In this document: in pieces, positions 13,591 through 25,639 of the stretch
Numbering within the stretch: the stretch's first letter is position 1
How the letters are laid out: every line of letters starts with the position of its first letter
Origin: Sciurus carolinensis
Taxonomy: Eukaryota > Chordata > Mammalia > Rodentia > Sciuridae
DNA: 64,000 nucleotides
Direction: 5' to 3'
Assembly (NCBI RefSeq): GCF_902686445.1
Contig: NC_062219.1
Coordinates: forward strand, 46,279,056-46,343,055
The notes under the pieces: generated by a model
What the model saw: the letters and a program-made list of their open reading frames with translations, nothing else
What the model was told of the DNA's origin: nothing
The model's database searches: none
Position numbers and translations under genes: made by a program

Positions 13591-14334
13591 AATAATAGTG
13601 AAAAATAAGGTATTCTCCCACCTTTCTCTGGAGGTCTCTTTTTATACATAGTTTCTCATAAGCCAGCAATAGTTAAGCAGATAACTAATTGCAACAGGTC
13701 CTTCGTATTGCATGAAGCAAGTCTAGAGACCTCTCTGCAGGCACTTCTAATGTTCCCACCACCTAAGAAATCCAGAGTGAATTCCAGAGAAGCCTGGACA
13801 CACTCCATTCTACCTTCACTGCCTCATACAATTAATTAAATCTACGTACTAAGTAAAAATTCTGTATGGGTGGCTCCAGTGCATTTGGAATGTGAAGATT
13901 ATGAAACGATGTGCCAGGAAGTGATTGAACCATAAGAATGAGCATGACAGGAGTTAAGCCATTAGTCAACCATGAGCTTAGCAAGAAATGGGACACATTC
14001 ACAATGAAAGTAGATGAAGCAAACTGAAGAATGTGATAAACCAGCTGCAGTTTTACCATGTCTGAGGTCGGGATCCTTAGAGAACTATCTGTACACTATG
14101 ATTGTTTTCACAAATTTTCTTGAGATATATATTAGTATTCTTTTAATTTTTAAAAAGCAACCTACTTTTTGAAAGACCTTTACTATTTTTGAAACCTAAG
14201 CAAGAACAAGTCTAAGTTCTAATATATGAAAGAAGCACAATTATAAGCATTAAGTAAATAAAATACTTACTAAGTTCAAACAGGGTCCAGTAATCTTAAA
14301 GCATCAAAATCAAGCAAAGAACAATAATTACAAT
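13591..14334. other. no gene seen
   Basis: Intronic DNA, nothing recognised. Confidence 0.6.
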
Positions 14335-14545
14335 AGCAAGTATTTGCTGAATATTACCCATGGGCCAGGTACTGACAATAGTCCCTCATAACCTCTCTGT
14401 GGAGTAAAAACTAGTACAATTTCCACATGACAGTTAAGGGTATAGAGATTAAAAAGGTAAATGGTAAAGGGTAAAGGGTTCAAGCCCAGGCAGTCTGACC
14501 CAGAACTAGTGCCCTTAACCCTATTCTGTGCATGCCCCTTGGAGA
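14335..14545 (-). repeat. MIR SINE, minus strand
   Basis: In reverse orientation: gggccaggtactgacaata, then cagttaagggtatagag and ttcaagcccaggcagtctga with ctagtgcccttaaccctat. This is the full order of an inverted MIR. Confidence 0.7.
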
Positions 14546-15674
14546 ATTTCCCTGGTGAACTCCAAGTGCTGCACACAATGGGTTATTTTACTCCATAATG
14601 ACTCAGATTCATTCACTTGCTCAGCCCTTACATTCACTTCCAAGCACCCACTGTGACAGAAATCTGTGCCAGGAACTGTAGGGAGTTAGTAAGAGAAATG
14701 AGATTGGGCCCTGCCCCCTCCACCTCAATAGCTCAGTCTAGTAGAAAAATAAGACTGAAATACAAACAACTGTATTTCAAGGTAATCTGTGATCAGCAGT
14801 TAGAAAGGATAAAGTAATATGAGCATTAGTTCTAACTACTACCTTCCCCAAGACAGCTTTTGCTATTTAAGAACCCACTGGGAAGCTAATTTAGCATTAA
14901 GGCTTAGCAAAGAAGCCTGCCTGGGTCCTGTGCTTTCAATCAGAGGAAAAAATTTTAAAGTCCATATTTAAATTCTAAACAGTTCAGAGTTTGCCTTTCA
15001 AACAGCCCAAAGCACTAAAAACAGTATCCCCCAAAAATGGCTTCCGAGTACTTCTATACACCAGGAAGATGTAAAATTGTCACACCCAGTTCAGTCATGG
15101 GAGGTATCCACCAGGGAGTTTCCCTTCCAAGAAGGTATCCACAGGGAACCGCTGGTGGAGGACTGTGTGTGGCAGTGCCCACTTCTCACTATTCTAGCAA
15201 GACATTGATCACAGTGCCCTGGCTCCTGGTCCCCAAGCCTCTAAACCAGAGTTAGACCTGAGCCCCAGGTGGTGCCAACCATAGAACTGTGAGTCTTGGA
15301 TCTAGGAATCAGACCACAGATAGCACATAATGCAAGCCAGGCTGAAGTCATTTTTTTGGAATCACAATAAGGCTATGGAGAAGAAAAGCCTCTTTCCAAG
15401 AATGCACTTGCTCAGTCTTAGGAAGTAAGTCCTGTCTTCCTCAAAGAGAGTGTCTGCAGAATTACAGTAAGAGGAAATGGGTAGAACCAAAAGATGGAGC
15501 AAAAAACAGAGTCCCAATAACATTGTTTTAGCCCCTGGATGCCATTACCTTGGACTTCCTAAAAACACATGATAATCAATTGCATGTTTGTTCATCTCAG
15601 CCCAAGTTAGGTTTCTGTTACAGGGAGAAAACAAAATGGTACAGACTAATACCCACTCCACAGACTGCTATGTA
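14546..15674. other. no gene seen; weak L2-like patch
   Basis: A patch near 14640..14690 (ctgtgccaggaactgtaggg) resembles an old L2/MIR end. Otherwise nothing is recognised. Confidence 0.45.
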
Positions 15675-16353
15675 TGAGCATTGGTTTGAAACCAAACAGG
15701 TTCAAACCCTACCCATGCTACTCAGGATTTACGCAGCTTTGCACAACTTAACAGACTTCTCTGGCTTCATCTTCTTTATCTTCATAAAGAATACATATGA
15801 AGGTTTCTAAAGATTTGTCTTAGTCAGCTTTTTTGCTGCTATGACTAAAAGATCTGACAAGAACAATTTTAAAGGAGGAAAAGTTTATTGGAGGCTCACA
15901 GTTTCAGAGGTCTTAGTCCATAGAAGACCGGCTCCACTCCTCAGGGCTCAAGGTGAGGCTGAACATCATGGCAGGAGAGAGTGGTACAGGGAAGCAGCTC
16001 ACATCATGGTGATCAGGAAGCAGAGAGGTCCCCACTCTCCAGATACAAAATACATACCCCAGAGTCACACCTTAATTCCAATCTCCTCCAACCACACCCT
16101 ACCACTTCAGTTACCATTCATTTAATCCCTATCAGGGGATTCAATCACTTATTGGATTAAGACTCTTACAACCCAATCATTTCTCCTCCAAACCTTCTTG
16201 CATTGTCTCACACATGAGCTTTTGGGGAACACCTCATATCCAACACATAACAGGATTAAACAAGATAATATATGTACAGCATATGGCAGAGTGACTGTAC
16301 ATGGTAATTCCAGGGTATCTAAGAGTTGATATCACTATTGCCATCATCATCAT
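15675..16353 (+). repeat. MIR SINE split by an LTR insertion
   Basis: The left part, 15675..15815, has MIR order (aaacaggttcaaaccctacc, ctcaggatttacgcagc, then ttcatcttctttatcttcat). The right part resumes at 16253 with ggattaaacaagataatata. The MaLR LTR at 15816..16252 separates them. Confidence 0.6.
15816..16252 (-). mobile_element. solitary MaLR LTR, minus strand
   Basis: The element begins tgtcttagtcagc and ends acacataaca, the reverse of a MaLR LTR running TG...CA. Inside it are the polyadenylation-region reverse (aaagtttattggaggctcac) and tctcacacatgagcttttgg. Short similar sequences (agatt / ggatt) flank it. No internal retroviral sequence is present. Confidence 0.75.
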
Positions 16354-16778
16354 TGTGAGGGTTAATTTTACGTGTCAGTTTGGTTAGGCTATGGTAACTC
16401 ATTATGTGGTCAAACAGTCTAGAAGTTACTATGAGGGTGCTTTATAGATGTGATTAACATTTAAAATTAGGTGGCTTTGAATAAAACAAATGTGACAATA
16501 TGGGTGGGTCTCATACAATCAGTTGAAGACTTTAAGAGCCAAAACAGCTTTCTCAGAGAATAAAGAATTCAGACTCAAGACTAACACAGAAACCCTATCT
16601 GAGCTGCCAGCATGCTGGCTTGCACTTCAAATTTCAGACTTGCCAATCCCCATTATCACATGAGCCAATTTCTCAAAAGAAAAATTCTTTCTCCAATATA
16701 TGTAAAATATGTATTTTATATAAAATGTAGAGAAATTGTGTCTACTGGTTCTGTTTCTCTGGAGAATACCTGATGATC
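16354..16778 (+). mobile_element. solitary MLT2-type ERVL LTR
   Basis: It starts tgtgagggttaatttta, has gtgggtctcatacaatcagt with gttgaagactttaagagc, then cagacttgccaatcccc, and ends ggttctgtttctctggagaa. These are landmarks of MLT2 LTRs of the old ERVL family. It directly follows the split MIR. Confidence 0.75.
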
Positions 16779-18439
16779 CAGACATCATGACTTGCCTAGC
16801 TGTTCGCCCTTTTGCAGTACTGTTCAGAACAGGAAGCACAATTGCAGACCATGATGAGCTCACTGAAGCGAGTCACCAGTGTGCTTGACTGACTTCTGCA
16901 ACTGTTCTCAAAGACACAAGAAAAGTCCACGTCGTCTTCATCAAAATCTCAAGTTTGGCAATTCACAGTGGAACACAGGAACACAGACCAAACTAATAAC
17001 CACAACTTACATTTTTCAACTGCTGGTATAAACCTAATTTATGATTAGAAATTTATCATAGGAAATAACTGCTCTGAAGTTGCAGTTCATCTCAAAACTG
17101 TGTATCATACTGTTTTCTTCAGGACACATTTTTTTCCAAAGCATTAAGTCACTGTGTTTTCATCAATTGATTTGGAGCGCATTTGTTTTTAAACAATGCA
17201 CAAAGAAAACTGATAGACCCTTCCCTAACTAATAGGTTTTGACAGCTAAAATTATAAACTAAGGCTCTGGTACAGAAATTGATTCGAACTGAGGCAGCTG
17301 AAAGCAAAGCACTATCTCCAATGATGCAGAGAAATGTCCTCCATGTTCACGGGGAGCAATGTCCACCTGCCTTCTCCTTCCTCCACCCACATTCTGCAAA
17401 AGGCATTTCTGTGTTCACTCTTATTTATTGCCCATCCAGGGGCCAGGTTCTGTGCTAAGCATTTCATCCATTTTTTTTTCTTGATTTGCACTTTCTCACA
17501 ATCCCCTTTTCTACCAGAAAACACAAAGCAGCATGTTTCTGGAATGGAAGCGATGAAAGTTACATATTTGGGATGAAATGGGAGTAGAAGGAAACCTTGC
17601 CAAACGTCTCTTAAAAGCTGTAACATCTGCTAACTAAAAATAGCTGCTTACACAGCCCAAGGAAAGAATCTGTTCTGTTCTTTCAAACTCTGGCTTGAGA
17701 AATCTATTTCCATGAATCAGTTCATCAGCTATTGATTAGCTTCTCTAATTAGCTTCTCTAATGGCTGCAATAGAAAATACAAGGCCTCTTTGTAAGCAGC
17801 AAATGGAGGGAATCTGACCTGGTGTGTGTCTATGCCACAGACAGAAATTCTGATCCCAGAAAGCAAAGCTTGACAGAAGCACATCCATCCCTTCATCATT
17901 CATTCCTTCATCATTCAGACAATATTTACTGATTACAATATATACCATCTGGCAGGCAGTTCTCTGAATTAAAAAAAAAAAAAAAAAAGGACAGATGTCC
18001 CCACCCTAAAAGAATACACCTGCTTTCATTTAGGGCTTCCAGGCAAAGGATGCCAAATTTCTACTAAATACTCTCACTGCAGAGAGGTCTCAGGTAGTTG
18101 GAATTCTCTGCTCCCGGCATCTCCCAGGGAACAGCTCCTTCTCTGCCAGTTCTGTTCAGCCAAGACGCTTGCTCTTCTCCTCCTTAGCCAAAAATAAGCA
18201 TTCCTTGTCCTGATTTTTACTTCTACTCCTTCTAGGAGCGAAGATTACTAGAAATTTTTTGGAAACACAATAATTACAGGTCCTATTTCCAAAGAAAAAC
18301 TGACAGCACCATAGTTATACTTGTCTCTTGATTTTCATTTGATTCTCAATTCCCAGACTATGAAAGAACTCAGAAAGAAGGTCTTCCTCTGTCTTCATTC
18401 TTGGGCCTCTTCAATATTTATTAGGCTGAATATTAATAA
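16779..18439. other. no gene seen; small local tandem repeats
   Basis: A 13-bp unit attagcttctcta occurs twice in tandem at 17735..17760, and a 15-bp ccttcatcattcatt unit repeats at about 17888..17917. An inverted MIR piece is possible at 17425..17530. An A run is at 17971..17988. Confidence 0.5.
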
Positions 18440-18625
18440 TTATAATGGCTAGCATATTTCAGTCATGATGCCAAAAAACTTTAAATTATCTAGTTCTCCT
18501 CAATATTCCTCTGAAGTAGGTGTTCTTATCTGACTTCTCAGGTGATGAAACTAAAGTTTGGATAATTTGCCCATGGTCACAAGATTGGTACACTAAAATC
18601 AAACATGGACTACCATCAAACCTGA
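18440..18625 (-). repeat. MIR SINE, minus strand
   Basis: Inverted MIR order: ctcctcaatattcctctg, aggtgatgaaactaaag, then ttgcccatggtcacaag. Confidence 0.6.
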
Positions 18626-18689
18626 TTCACCTTTCTCTTATGTGGTAATTACAAATCAAAATCTACGGTTTCAGAGAGGTTAAGAGACC

Positions 18690-19265
18690 TCCATAACTCT
18701 CCATTTGTCCTCTGCAACTGTCTCCTAGCTGGGCTCCTCAGTCAATCTTGCTATATTCAATTCACTGTTTACACTGCAGGTAGCCAGATCTTAGGAACAT
18801 ATAAATCAGTCTTATTACCCTTCTGCTTAGCTTCTCCAATGCTGTCTTAAGACAAAGCATATACAACAAACTTCCGGAGCCCTGCACAATCTGGCCCCTT
18901 CCTACTTCTCCTTTTTCTGACATCTCTCCCTCTCACATTTGGCTGTAGCCAATGGAACCTACTTTATTTTCCTGTGCACCATGCTTCCACCCACTCAGGT
19001 TTCTGACATGTTCCCTTGCCAAAAATACTATACCCCTTAACCACCAACAACCACACACACAAATACACTCCTCCCTTTATCCTGGTCATGTCCTCTTTCT
19101 CTAAGTTTAGCTGAACTATGCTCAGATGCCTTCCTCAACCTTTTGTGTTTGATGCTTCCATGGTTTTCCACTACACTGTGCAAGACCTTTCACATATCCA
19201 TGCTTGCACCAGTCTGGCATAATGCAGGTTCACAATAAATGCTCATCAAACAAATGAATAATGGA
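18690..19265 (+). mobile_element. LINE-2 fragment
   Basis: The sequence resembles the L2 3' region: the stretch around ccctgcacaatctggcccc, an actatacccct region, and a tail with cacaataaatgctcatc. It is ancient and has no open frame. Confidence 0.6.
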
Positions 19266-20580
19266 AGATATAGAAAAAGCCTTTTTACTCAGCACTCCAA
19301 TTTCCTCAATCTATTTATCTAAATCCATGCCTCCTCAAAATTACCAAAGGTGCTACACACTGGTATGGATATCCATGATATCTACCAGTCACAAGAGCCC
19401 ATTCTTTCTACCCTCCAAGGAATCACATCTTGGGTAAACCAACCCTCCATGTCATCGACTGGAGCAAACCTGTCCCTGCTCTTCCTTGGCAGAGGTGTTC
19501 AGACTGCAAGACATGAAAAGGCCTGAATGGTATTCAAAGGAATTCATCAGTTTTAGAGGAGTTCTATATTGTGTATCATTTAGGGATGCTTTCAGCTACA
19601 AGTTAAGTAAACCCAACTCGACTTGGCTTAAAGGGAGTATTAATTATCCCACACAATGAAAGTCTAATGATAGGCAAGTTACAGGCAGGAGGCACTGCAG
19701 TCAAGTGCTCAGTGTTATCTTCAGGGATTGAGGCACTTACCCTCTCTCCACTTTGCTGTCCTTGGCACCACTGGCATCCTAAGGCTGGCTTCTTTCATGG
19801 TCTTATGGTAGCTGCCTACAACAGCCAGCAGTGATATGGCTGCTTCCTTTATAAAATCCAGCTAGAGAAGGCAAAGACTCTTCCCCAGCATCAGCTATAA
19901 GTCCTTCTTTTCAATTTGATTAGGCCAACCTAAGATCCTACCCATCCCAAGACCGATGACAATCTCCTCTGGAGTCCAGGAGAACACCATGAACTAATTG
20001 GCTTATGTTAACCATCTGGGGTAAAATGGAGATGCTGGATAAGGGAACCAATGGGAGATTTTGGAGAAAAGAATTTCTAATGCCAAAAATAAATGGGAAA
20101 GAACACACTATTTTGACCTAATACAATTATGCTTCTCTCTGAGATGGTTCCTGAAATGTCACATGTAAATACTGTATACTCTGTGTAAATGTATTTCTTC
20201 TTGCTGATGCTAGCCACCCTTCAAGTTAAGCATCTTCTTCCGCAGCCACACTTATGTTGAGTCAGCATTTAACATTTAGAGGTTTATTGCTTACAGCAGC
20301 TATAGAAACTGCCTCACTTGACCCTGCCCAGAGGCAACATGAATGACATCAAGAATGTAAGCCAAATGACTTCATTATTCTTTTTTATGCAGGGAGATCT
20401 TTGATAAATTATAAAGCAAGTTTCCATCAGTCCATCCTGAATTAAGAACTTTGCTTTAGTGATGCTAGAAAAACTAGAGAGAGGATTAAAAAAAGGTTGT
20501 CATGATTAGCAACCCTCTGGCACTGTTCCTCAAGGTTTCACACTTGTGTTTTGTGGAGAAGAAATTTAAAAGGTAATTAG
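19266..20580. other. no gene seen; possible old unidentified repeat
   Basis: The stretch 19570..19860 has the look of an old interspersed repeat (acttggcttaaagggagta and following), but I cannot name a family. No gene. Confidence 0.4.
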
Positions 20581-20801
20581 GGCCAGGTGCAGTGATACAC
20601 ACCTGTAATCCCAGCAACTTGGGAGGCTAAAGCAGGAGGATTACAGTTTCAAGGCAACCTCAGTAATTTGGCAAGATCTTCAGCAACTAAGCAGGAACAT
20701 ATCTCAAAATGAAAAAAATAAAAAGGGATAAGGATGTAGCTCAGTGGTAAACTGTTCCTGGGTTCAATCCTGGGTAACAAAAAAAAAAAAAAAAAAAAAG
20801 G
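20581..20801 (+). mobile_element. dimeric SINE (B1-like + ID)
   Basis: The B1 half (cacctgtaatcccagcaac, gggaggctaaagcagg) is followed by an ID half (ggatgtagctcagtgg, then gggttcaatcctggg) and an A tail at 20779..20799. Confidence 0.9.
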
Positions 20802-22835
20802 CCCTTGATTAACTGATACTTTTAGAAAAAAATGAAAAAATGTATATGCCAATTTTCTTTCAATACCAGTACAGATAACTTGTTAAGTTAGGCTGAGCCC
20901 ACCTTGGCAATGTATACTTAAACATACAGAGGTATCCAATAATTCCTTGGTTGGAACTCTAAGTAGTATATCTTTAACTTCTAAACTCTTTGCAGGGGCT
21001 ATTTGCACAGGACATAAGCACATAAAAATGGCTGCTAAAATGGTGGGGCTGTGATTTCACTTGAGATAGCAGTACATGATGAAGAAAGAACATACATTTG
21101 CTTTGCAAATAAACTTCATGTAATTTGTCAAAATATCTTTGAGCTATATCCCATGTACAATCAAAGATTTTAAGAAAGAGAGGACCATGTATTTCAGAAA
21201 AATTGAAAAATTCTCATAGCTGTCTCATATAGTCTCAGACATTTACTGACCTCTGAAAATCTTGTGAGGTGATTCTTGATCCCACTGATAGAGGTTTCTG
21301 GACACACTTCAATGACAGTAAAGTTGATCTCCAGTGTTCTCTCATGCTTATGTGTTCTTCTCTCTTAGCCCAAAATTCTTATAGCTCTTCACTGGTATAA
21401 TGTCCTCCAATGCAAAAATTCAGCCAGATCTGCCCTTATGCCTAATGTCCTATGCTCCTAAGATGCTTAAAGTAATGCTCCCGTTCTTTCCTATGACTGA
21501 CTTCAGCTCTTAAAAGTAATTGGTTCCTGAAATAAGAATCTATTAGATTAAAACACACTAGAGAGCAGGGACCTAACTTTATAGATTGGATCTCCTAACC
21601 ACACTTAGGACTATGCTTTCCTTAAGGCAGACATACAAAGGACATCCGATCTAATTTTGCTTAACTTTCACAAAGTGATGCACATGAAGAAGAAATTTAA
21701 CTTCAATTAGCTTTGAATGGATAAAAATTGTTCAGGAAGATATTTGTGAATGGGAATAAACAATTTTGTTCTCCCTTCCCCTTGCTTTCTTTTAACTAAG
21801 GGCTTCTAACTTCCAGATGATGCTCTTAGCTCTCCTTCCCCAACCCACTATAAGTACACCATTAATTCATTGAATAAGTATTACCTCCTTCAAACAATGT
21901 TTGTGGTAAAGTATCAAGTTATGGAAATTTCTTTTTTAGGAAAAAAGTGCATCGTAGACTGGTGCTTTCATTTTCTTTTTCATTTTTTTATTGGTGGACT
22001 GACACTTTTACCTGTTTGTCCAGTGGCAACTAAAAAGGAAGAGTCCTCAGGTTCTTAAATCCAATGAACTACTTTCTGTCTGTGACAAGATAACAATCTA
22101 AGACACCTTTTTGCTGTTGTTGCCTTAATTCACCAACCAATATATTAACAAACTACAAACCTGTTTCACTGGGTTCATTCTACCTACATGCCCATTTACA
22201 TACACACTTTTCATAATCACTGTTTTTGTTGATAAACTGATATCCAAAAGAGGAATCTGATACCCATTGCTATAAATTTTTAAATAATACTTTTCTTCTG
22301 TCATCCTGGAAGGCATACTCTCAGGTTTCAATTAACTTTGAGACAGTGAGGAAATAATTAGGGTCTCTCTGCTTTAGACATAATTGAGTTCATTTATCAG
22401 CATTAGAATTGGAAATGATTAACTTTCTAAAACTTATGCAAACAAGTCCCTCACTGCTTATACTTCTTTAGGCTTGAGAGGACCCAGCTTTCACTAGGGA
22501 AAGTCAACCTAAAAGACAAGTATTCAATTAAGGGCAGAAATAAGTGGGAAGCATCAAGGAAGCAGAAATTTTGCCTGAAAAGTACTAAAACCATACAATC
22601 CGATAGAGTGGGTAAAAGACAGTAAAGTCAAGTCATTGTACTCACTCTCACCTGGAATTGAGTGAATGTTATAGAACAACCACATATGGGTAAGGGAAAT
22701 GGAGGAAAAATCCTTGTGGGGTGGCCGTTTAGTAGGTACATTCACACTTTTAGATAGAACTAGTACATAGATTATTCCACACTGAATATTTTTATTTTCT
22801 CTTAGGTGATATATTTAGTGTTTTCCAAAAGAGAA
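20802..22835. other. no gene seen
   Basis: AT-rich intronic DNA with chance short ORFs, no recognised element. Confidence 0.55.
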
Positions 22836-22856
22836 AACACACACACACACACACAC
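22836..22856. repeat. (AC)n microsatellite
   Basis: About 20 bases of uninterrupted AC repeat. Confidence 0.9.
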
Positions 22857-23033
22857 TTTTAAAACAAAGAATGCTTCTTGAACCAACTCTGAGCTCCTTC
22901 ATCCACCTACCACCAAAAAAAAGAAAGAAAAAACATAGTAAAGAAATTTGTGGGGGTTTTGTCAAATAAGGAAGACAAATTACTCCAAATGGAAAACTAT
23001 TCTCTCTACCTATCAGCTTGAGTGAGTGAATGA

Positions 23034-23066
23034 CTGTGTGCGTGTGTGTGCGTGTGTGAGAGAGAA
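23034..23066. repeat. (TG)n with CG interruptions
   Basis: A TG/CG alternating purine-pyrimidine tract followed by GA repeats. Confidence 0.85.
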
Positions 23067-23113
23067 AGACAGAAAATAGAGCTAGAAAAAAGACAGATGG
23101 AGAGGAAAAAAAC

Positions 23114-23263
23114 TCACTACAAATATTATCTAATATATCTAATATATCTAGTACTTGGGAAATTCATTACAAATATTATCTAATGTACAGTACTTGGGAA
23201 ATTATATATATGCGTGTATTATATATATTATTATACACACACACATATATATATAATCTGTGA
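23114..23263. repeat. 50-bp tandem duplication plus TA-rich tract
   Basis: The segment tacaaatattatctaat, followed by tacttgggaaatt, occurs at 23114..23163 and again, slightly shorter, at 23164..23202. A TATA / ACAC tract runs on to 23263. Confidence 0.8.
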
Positions 23264-23840
23264 TATGTATTTAAATATTTATGTATCCCCATTAAGATTC
23301 AGAAAAGAAAAGCAGAATATTATGGATCGATTATCATCATTTGAATATCTTACCTGCAAGCTCCAAAGACAGTAGTAACCCTAGATTTTATAATGAAATC
23401 AAGAGGCAGCATTTAGGAGCACCTGGGAATGTTTCAGTTACCTCATGTGCCCATCAGCAGATGGGGCCAGCACAGGTAAACAAAGTCTTTGTAAATACTT
23501 GTGTTCTTGTCAAGCAAGCTCATCTTCAAGACCTGGCCCCTGAGCCCTCCCATGTTGTAACGCTGGAGGGATCTCTGAAGGAAACAATCGGATGGTGAGC
23601 TTCATTCCAGCACTCACTGGGTGGGGGTAATTTTTGATTGGTTACTGTGATGGTCCAGACTTACCCAGTAACTAGCTAAAAACCGTCACAAGGGCAGATT
23701 ATCCCCTTTCAGGTTGTCCTGAATGGCACTCGCCAGGCCTGGCAATTGTGGAGGGAAATTGAATCATTTAGGGAAGCTACAAACGACCTTCCAACTCAGC
23801 CTCCACAAGCACGCAGCAGAACAGATCAGGGCATCCTCTG
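23264..23840. other. no gene seen
   Basis: Intronic DNA, nothing recognised. Confidence 0.55.
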
Positions 23841-24101
23841 CTCTCAGCACTCACCTCGCGCCCCACAGCCTCCTCCCACCCAGCAGGCCCCACCCTGGCA
23901 TTTCCCGCAGCGCCCCCGCCCGCCAGCGTGGGCGGTCTGGAGGGCGATCTGCGCAGGAAAGGGCCCCTCAGAGAGCGCAGTGTTCCTCCTGCCTGCAGCA
24001 GGATCCAGATAGGGACAGAGGCTCCAGCCAGCCCCCGGGAACCCGGCCTCACAAAGGACTCCACTGATCCCGCCGGCATCTGGGCTTCCCCTCATTAGCA
24101 C
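23841..24101 (-). promoter_or_regulatory. GC-rich patch with minus-strand splice donor; possible alternative first exon
   Basis: This is the only GC-rich, CpG-containing patch in intron 1 besides the main island. It has GC-box-like motifs (cccccgcccgcc, gtgggcggt). On the minus strand it ends in a consensus donor GAG|GTGAGT, with the junction at 23855/23854. An open frame crosses the donor but resembles no family I know. Alternative first exon, lncRNA exon, enhancer or chance all remain possible. Confidence 0.3.
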
Positions 24102-24379
24102 ATTAAAGCTGCTCTGTCCCTTCCCTCTGAGCCGCTCTGTCCACCCTGCTGCCGGCCTCCATGGAGCCTTTCAGGCCCTTGCTCATTTTCAAACCTGCCG
24201 GGTTCAAGAGCCACTAACCCTTTCCTGAAGCCTGTCAAACTCTCCTTGACACCCCACAGGTACCCCGAAAGCCCCATCACTCAAGTGGCAGAGTCAGAGG
24301 AAAGGACAGATGCCTGCTGCCACAGGAGTCTTCCCAAAAGGAGGCTTGCTTTCTTTAGAATATATAAGTATTTCTTGCT

Positions 24380-24381
<2 letters not shown>

Positions 24382-24428
<47 letters not shown>

Positions 24429-24443
24429 TACACACACACACAC
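24382..24443. repeat. (CA)n microsatellite
   Basis: About 62 bases of CA repeat with one aata interruption near 24427. The open frame through it on the plus strand is a repeat artefact. Confidence 0.95.
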
Positions 24444-25639
24444 GTTGACATAAACAGACTAGTGCCTATTCACAGATGGGTGGGTTTCACTTCAAACCCT
24501 GACAAGACGCGTAAGACAAGTGACAGAGCCACAGGAGTGACTGTGTGGAAGTCCATAGGGAGACCAGGAGGCGGGTCAGCAGGTACCACAGCCTCAACCC
24601 TGGGAAACGCCAGGAAAACCCATGCTGGCCTTTTAATTTTGTGAGCAGGATCACAATCAGAGTGCCTGGCAGCTTTCCAAGCCCTCTCCCTGATGCTATT
24701 TCATTTAAAAATCCCAAACATCCAATAGGAAATGAACGAGGATTATTTTAACCAGTTTACACAGGAGAAAACTGAAGCCCCCCACACAAGCTGTCACTTG
24801 CCTGAGGGAGAACAGATCAACTTCTCAAGGGGACACCATCAATCTAGTGATCCAGGCACAAAATCACCAAGCAAGCTCTTAAATAAAATCTCTTAATTCC
24901 CTCTTCTCTCTCCCACTCCCAAATATAACCAGGACACAAGTCTTACTGAGCTCCTTCAAACACTTTCTGCTCTGGCACCCTCACTTCCCATCTGAATTCA
25001 CCAAAGGTTCTGGCTTATGTTTGGGCTCAAATCTGTTTCTGAGTTAACCCTTTCCAAGGCAGATTCTAAACAGCAGTGGCTTTTTTTTTTTTTCAGCCCA
25101 ACACAACCCTTATCACATCCACAAATGTCAAATTAACACATAACACTTAGTGTATTTCCTTTCTGAGTTCAAAATGACCGCTTCCCACATTTCTCCGTAC
25201 ATTCTCCAACCCTCCCCCAGCACCTAGTGTCTTCAATTCACAGTTGAAATCCTGACCTCGGAGTTCTCCAGCAAGAGAAGCCCCATGAAAGGAACTGCCT
25301 TCTATTCCTACCACAAAAACTACCAAATGAACTTCACTGAGTCCTACACTCTGCCTCCCCTCCTGTGCAATGGAGAGGGTCCTGGCTCCTCTCAAAGGCC
25401 AACCCCTAATTCTACACTTTGGATCCCACCATCTGCACTTTCTCAAGGTTTTTCTCTTTGCTACTTTGCAGTTTTCCCTTCTCCATACACCAATCCCATC
25501 AGCACACAGACCTGTTATTAAGAGACCCTTTATTCTGCTCCTTGTTGAGGCAATATGTCTCAGAGTGGTGTTTTGACCCCCACTTCATCTTCCCTCCCAA
25601 ACCATTCCATCAGGTTTCCATCAGCACTCCTCTGAGCCT
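24444..25639. other. no gene seen
   Basis: Intronic DNA. A T run is at 25081..25093. Overlapping short ORFs at 25147..25727 look like chance in pyrimidine-rich DNA, possibly part of the L2-like stretch that follows. Confidence 0.5.

Noticed and set aside
15816..16778. An endogenous retrovirus with genes between the two LTRs
   Set aside because: The two LTRs are of different families and opposite orientation, with about 100 bases of MIR between them and no internal viral sequence.
24246..24644. 132-codon plus-strand open frame
   Set aside because: Kept open by the (CA)n repeat, which encodes a Thr-His run. No coding character on either side.
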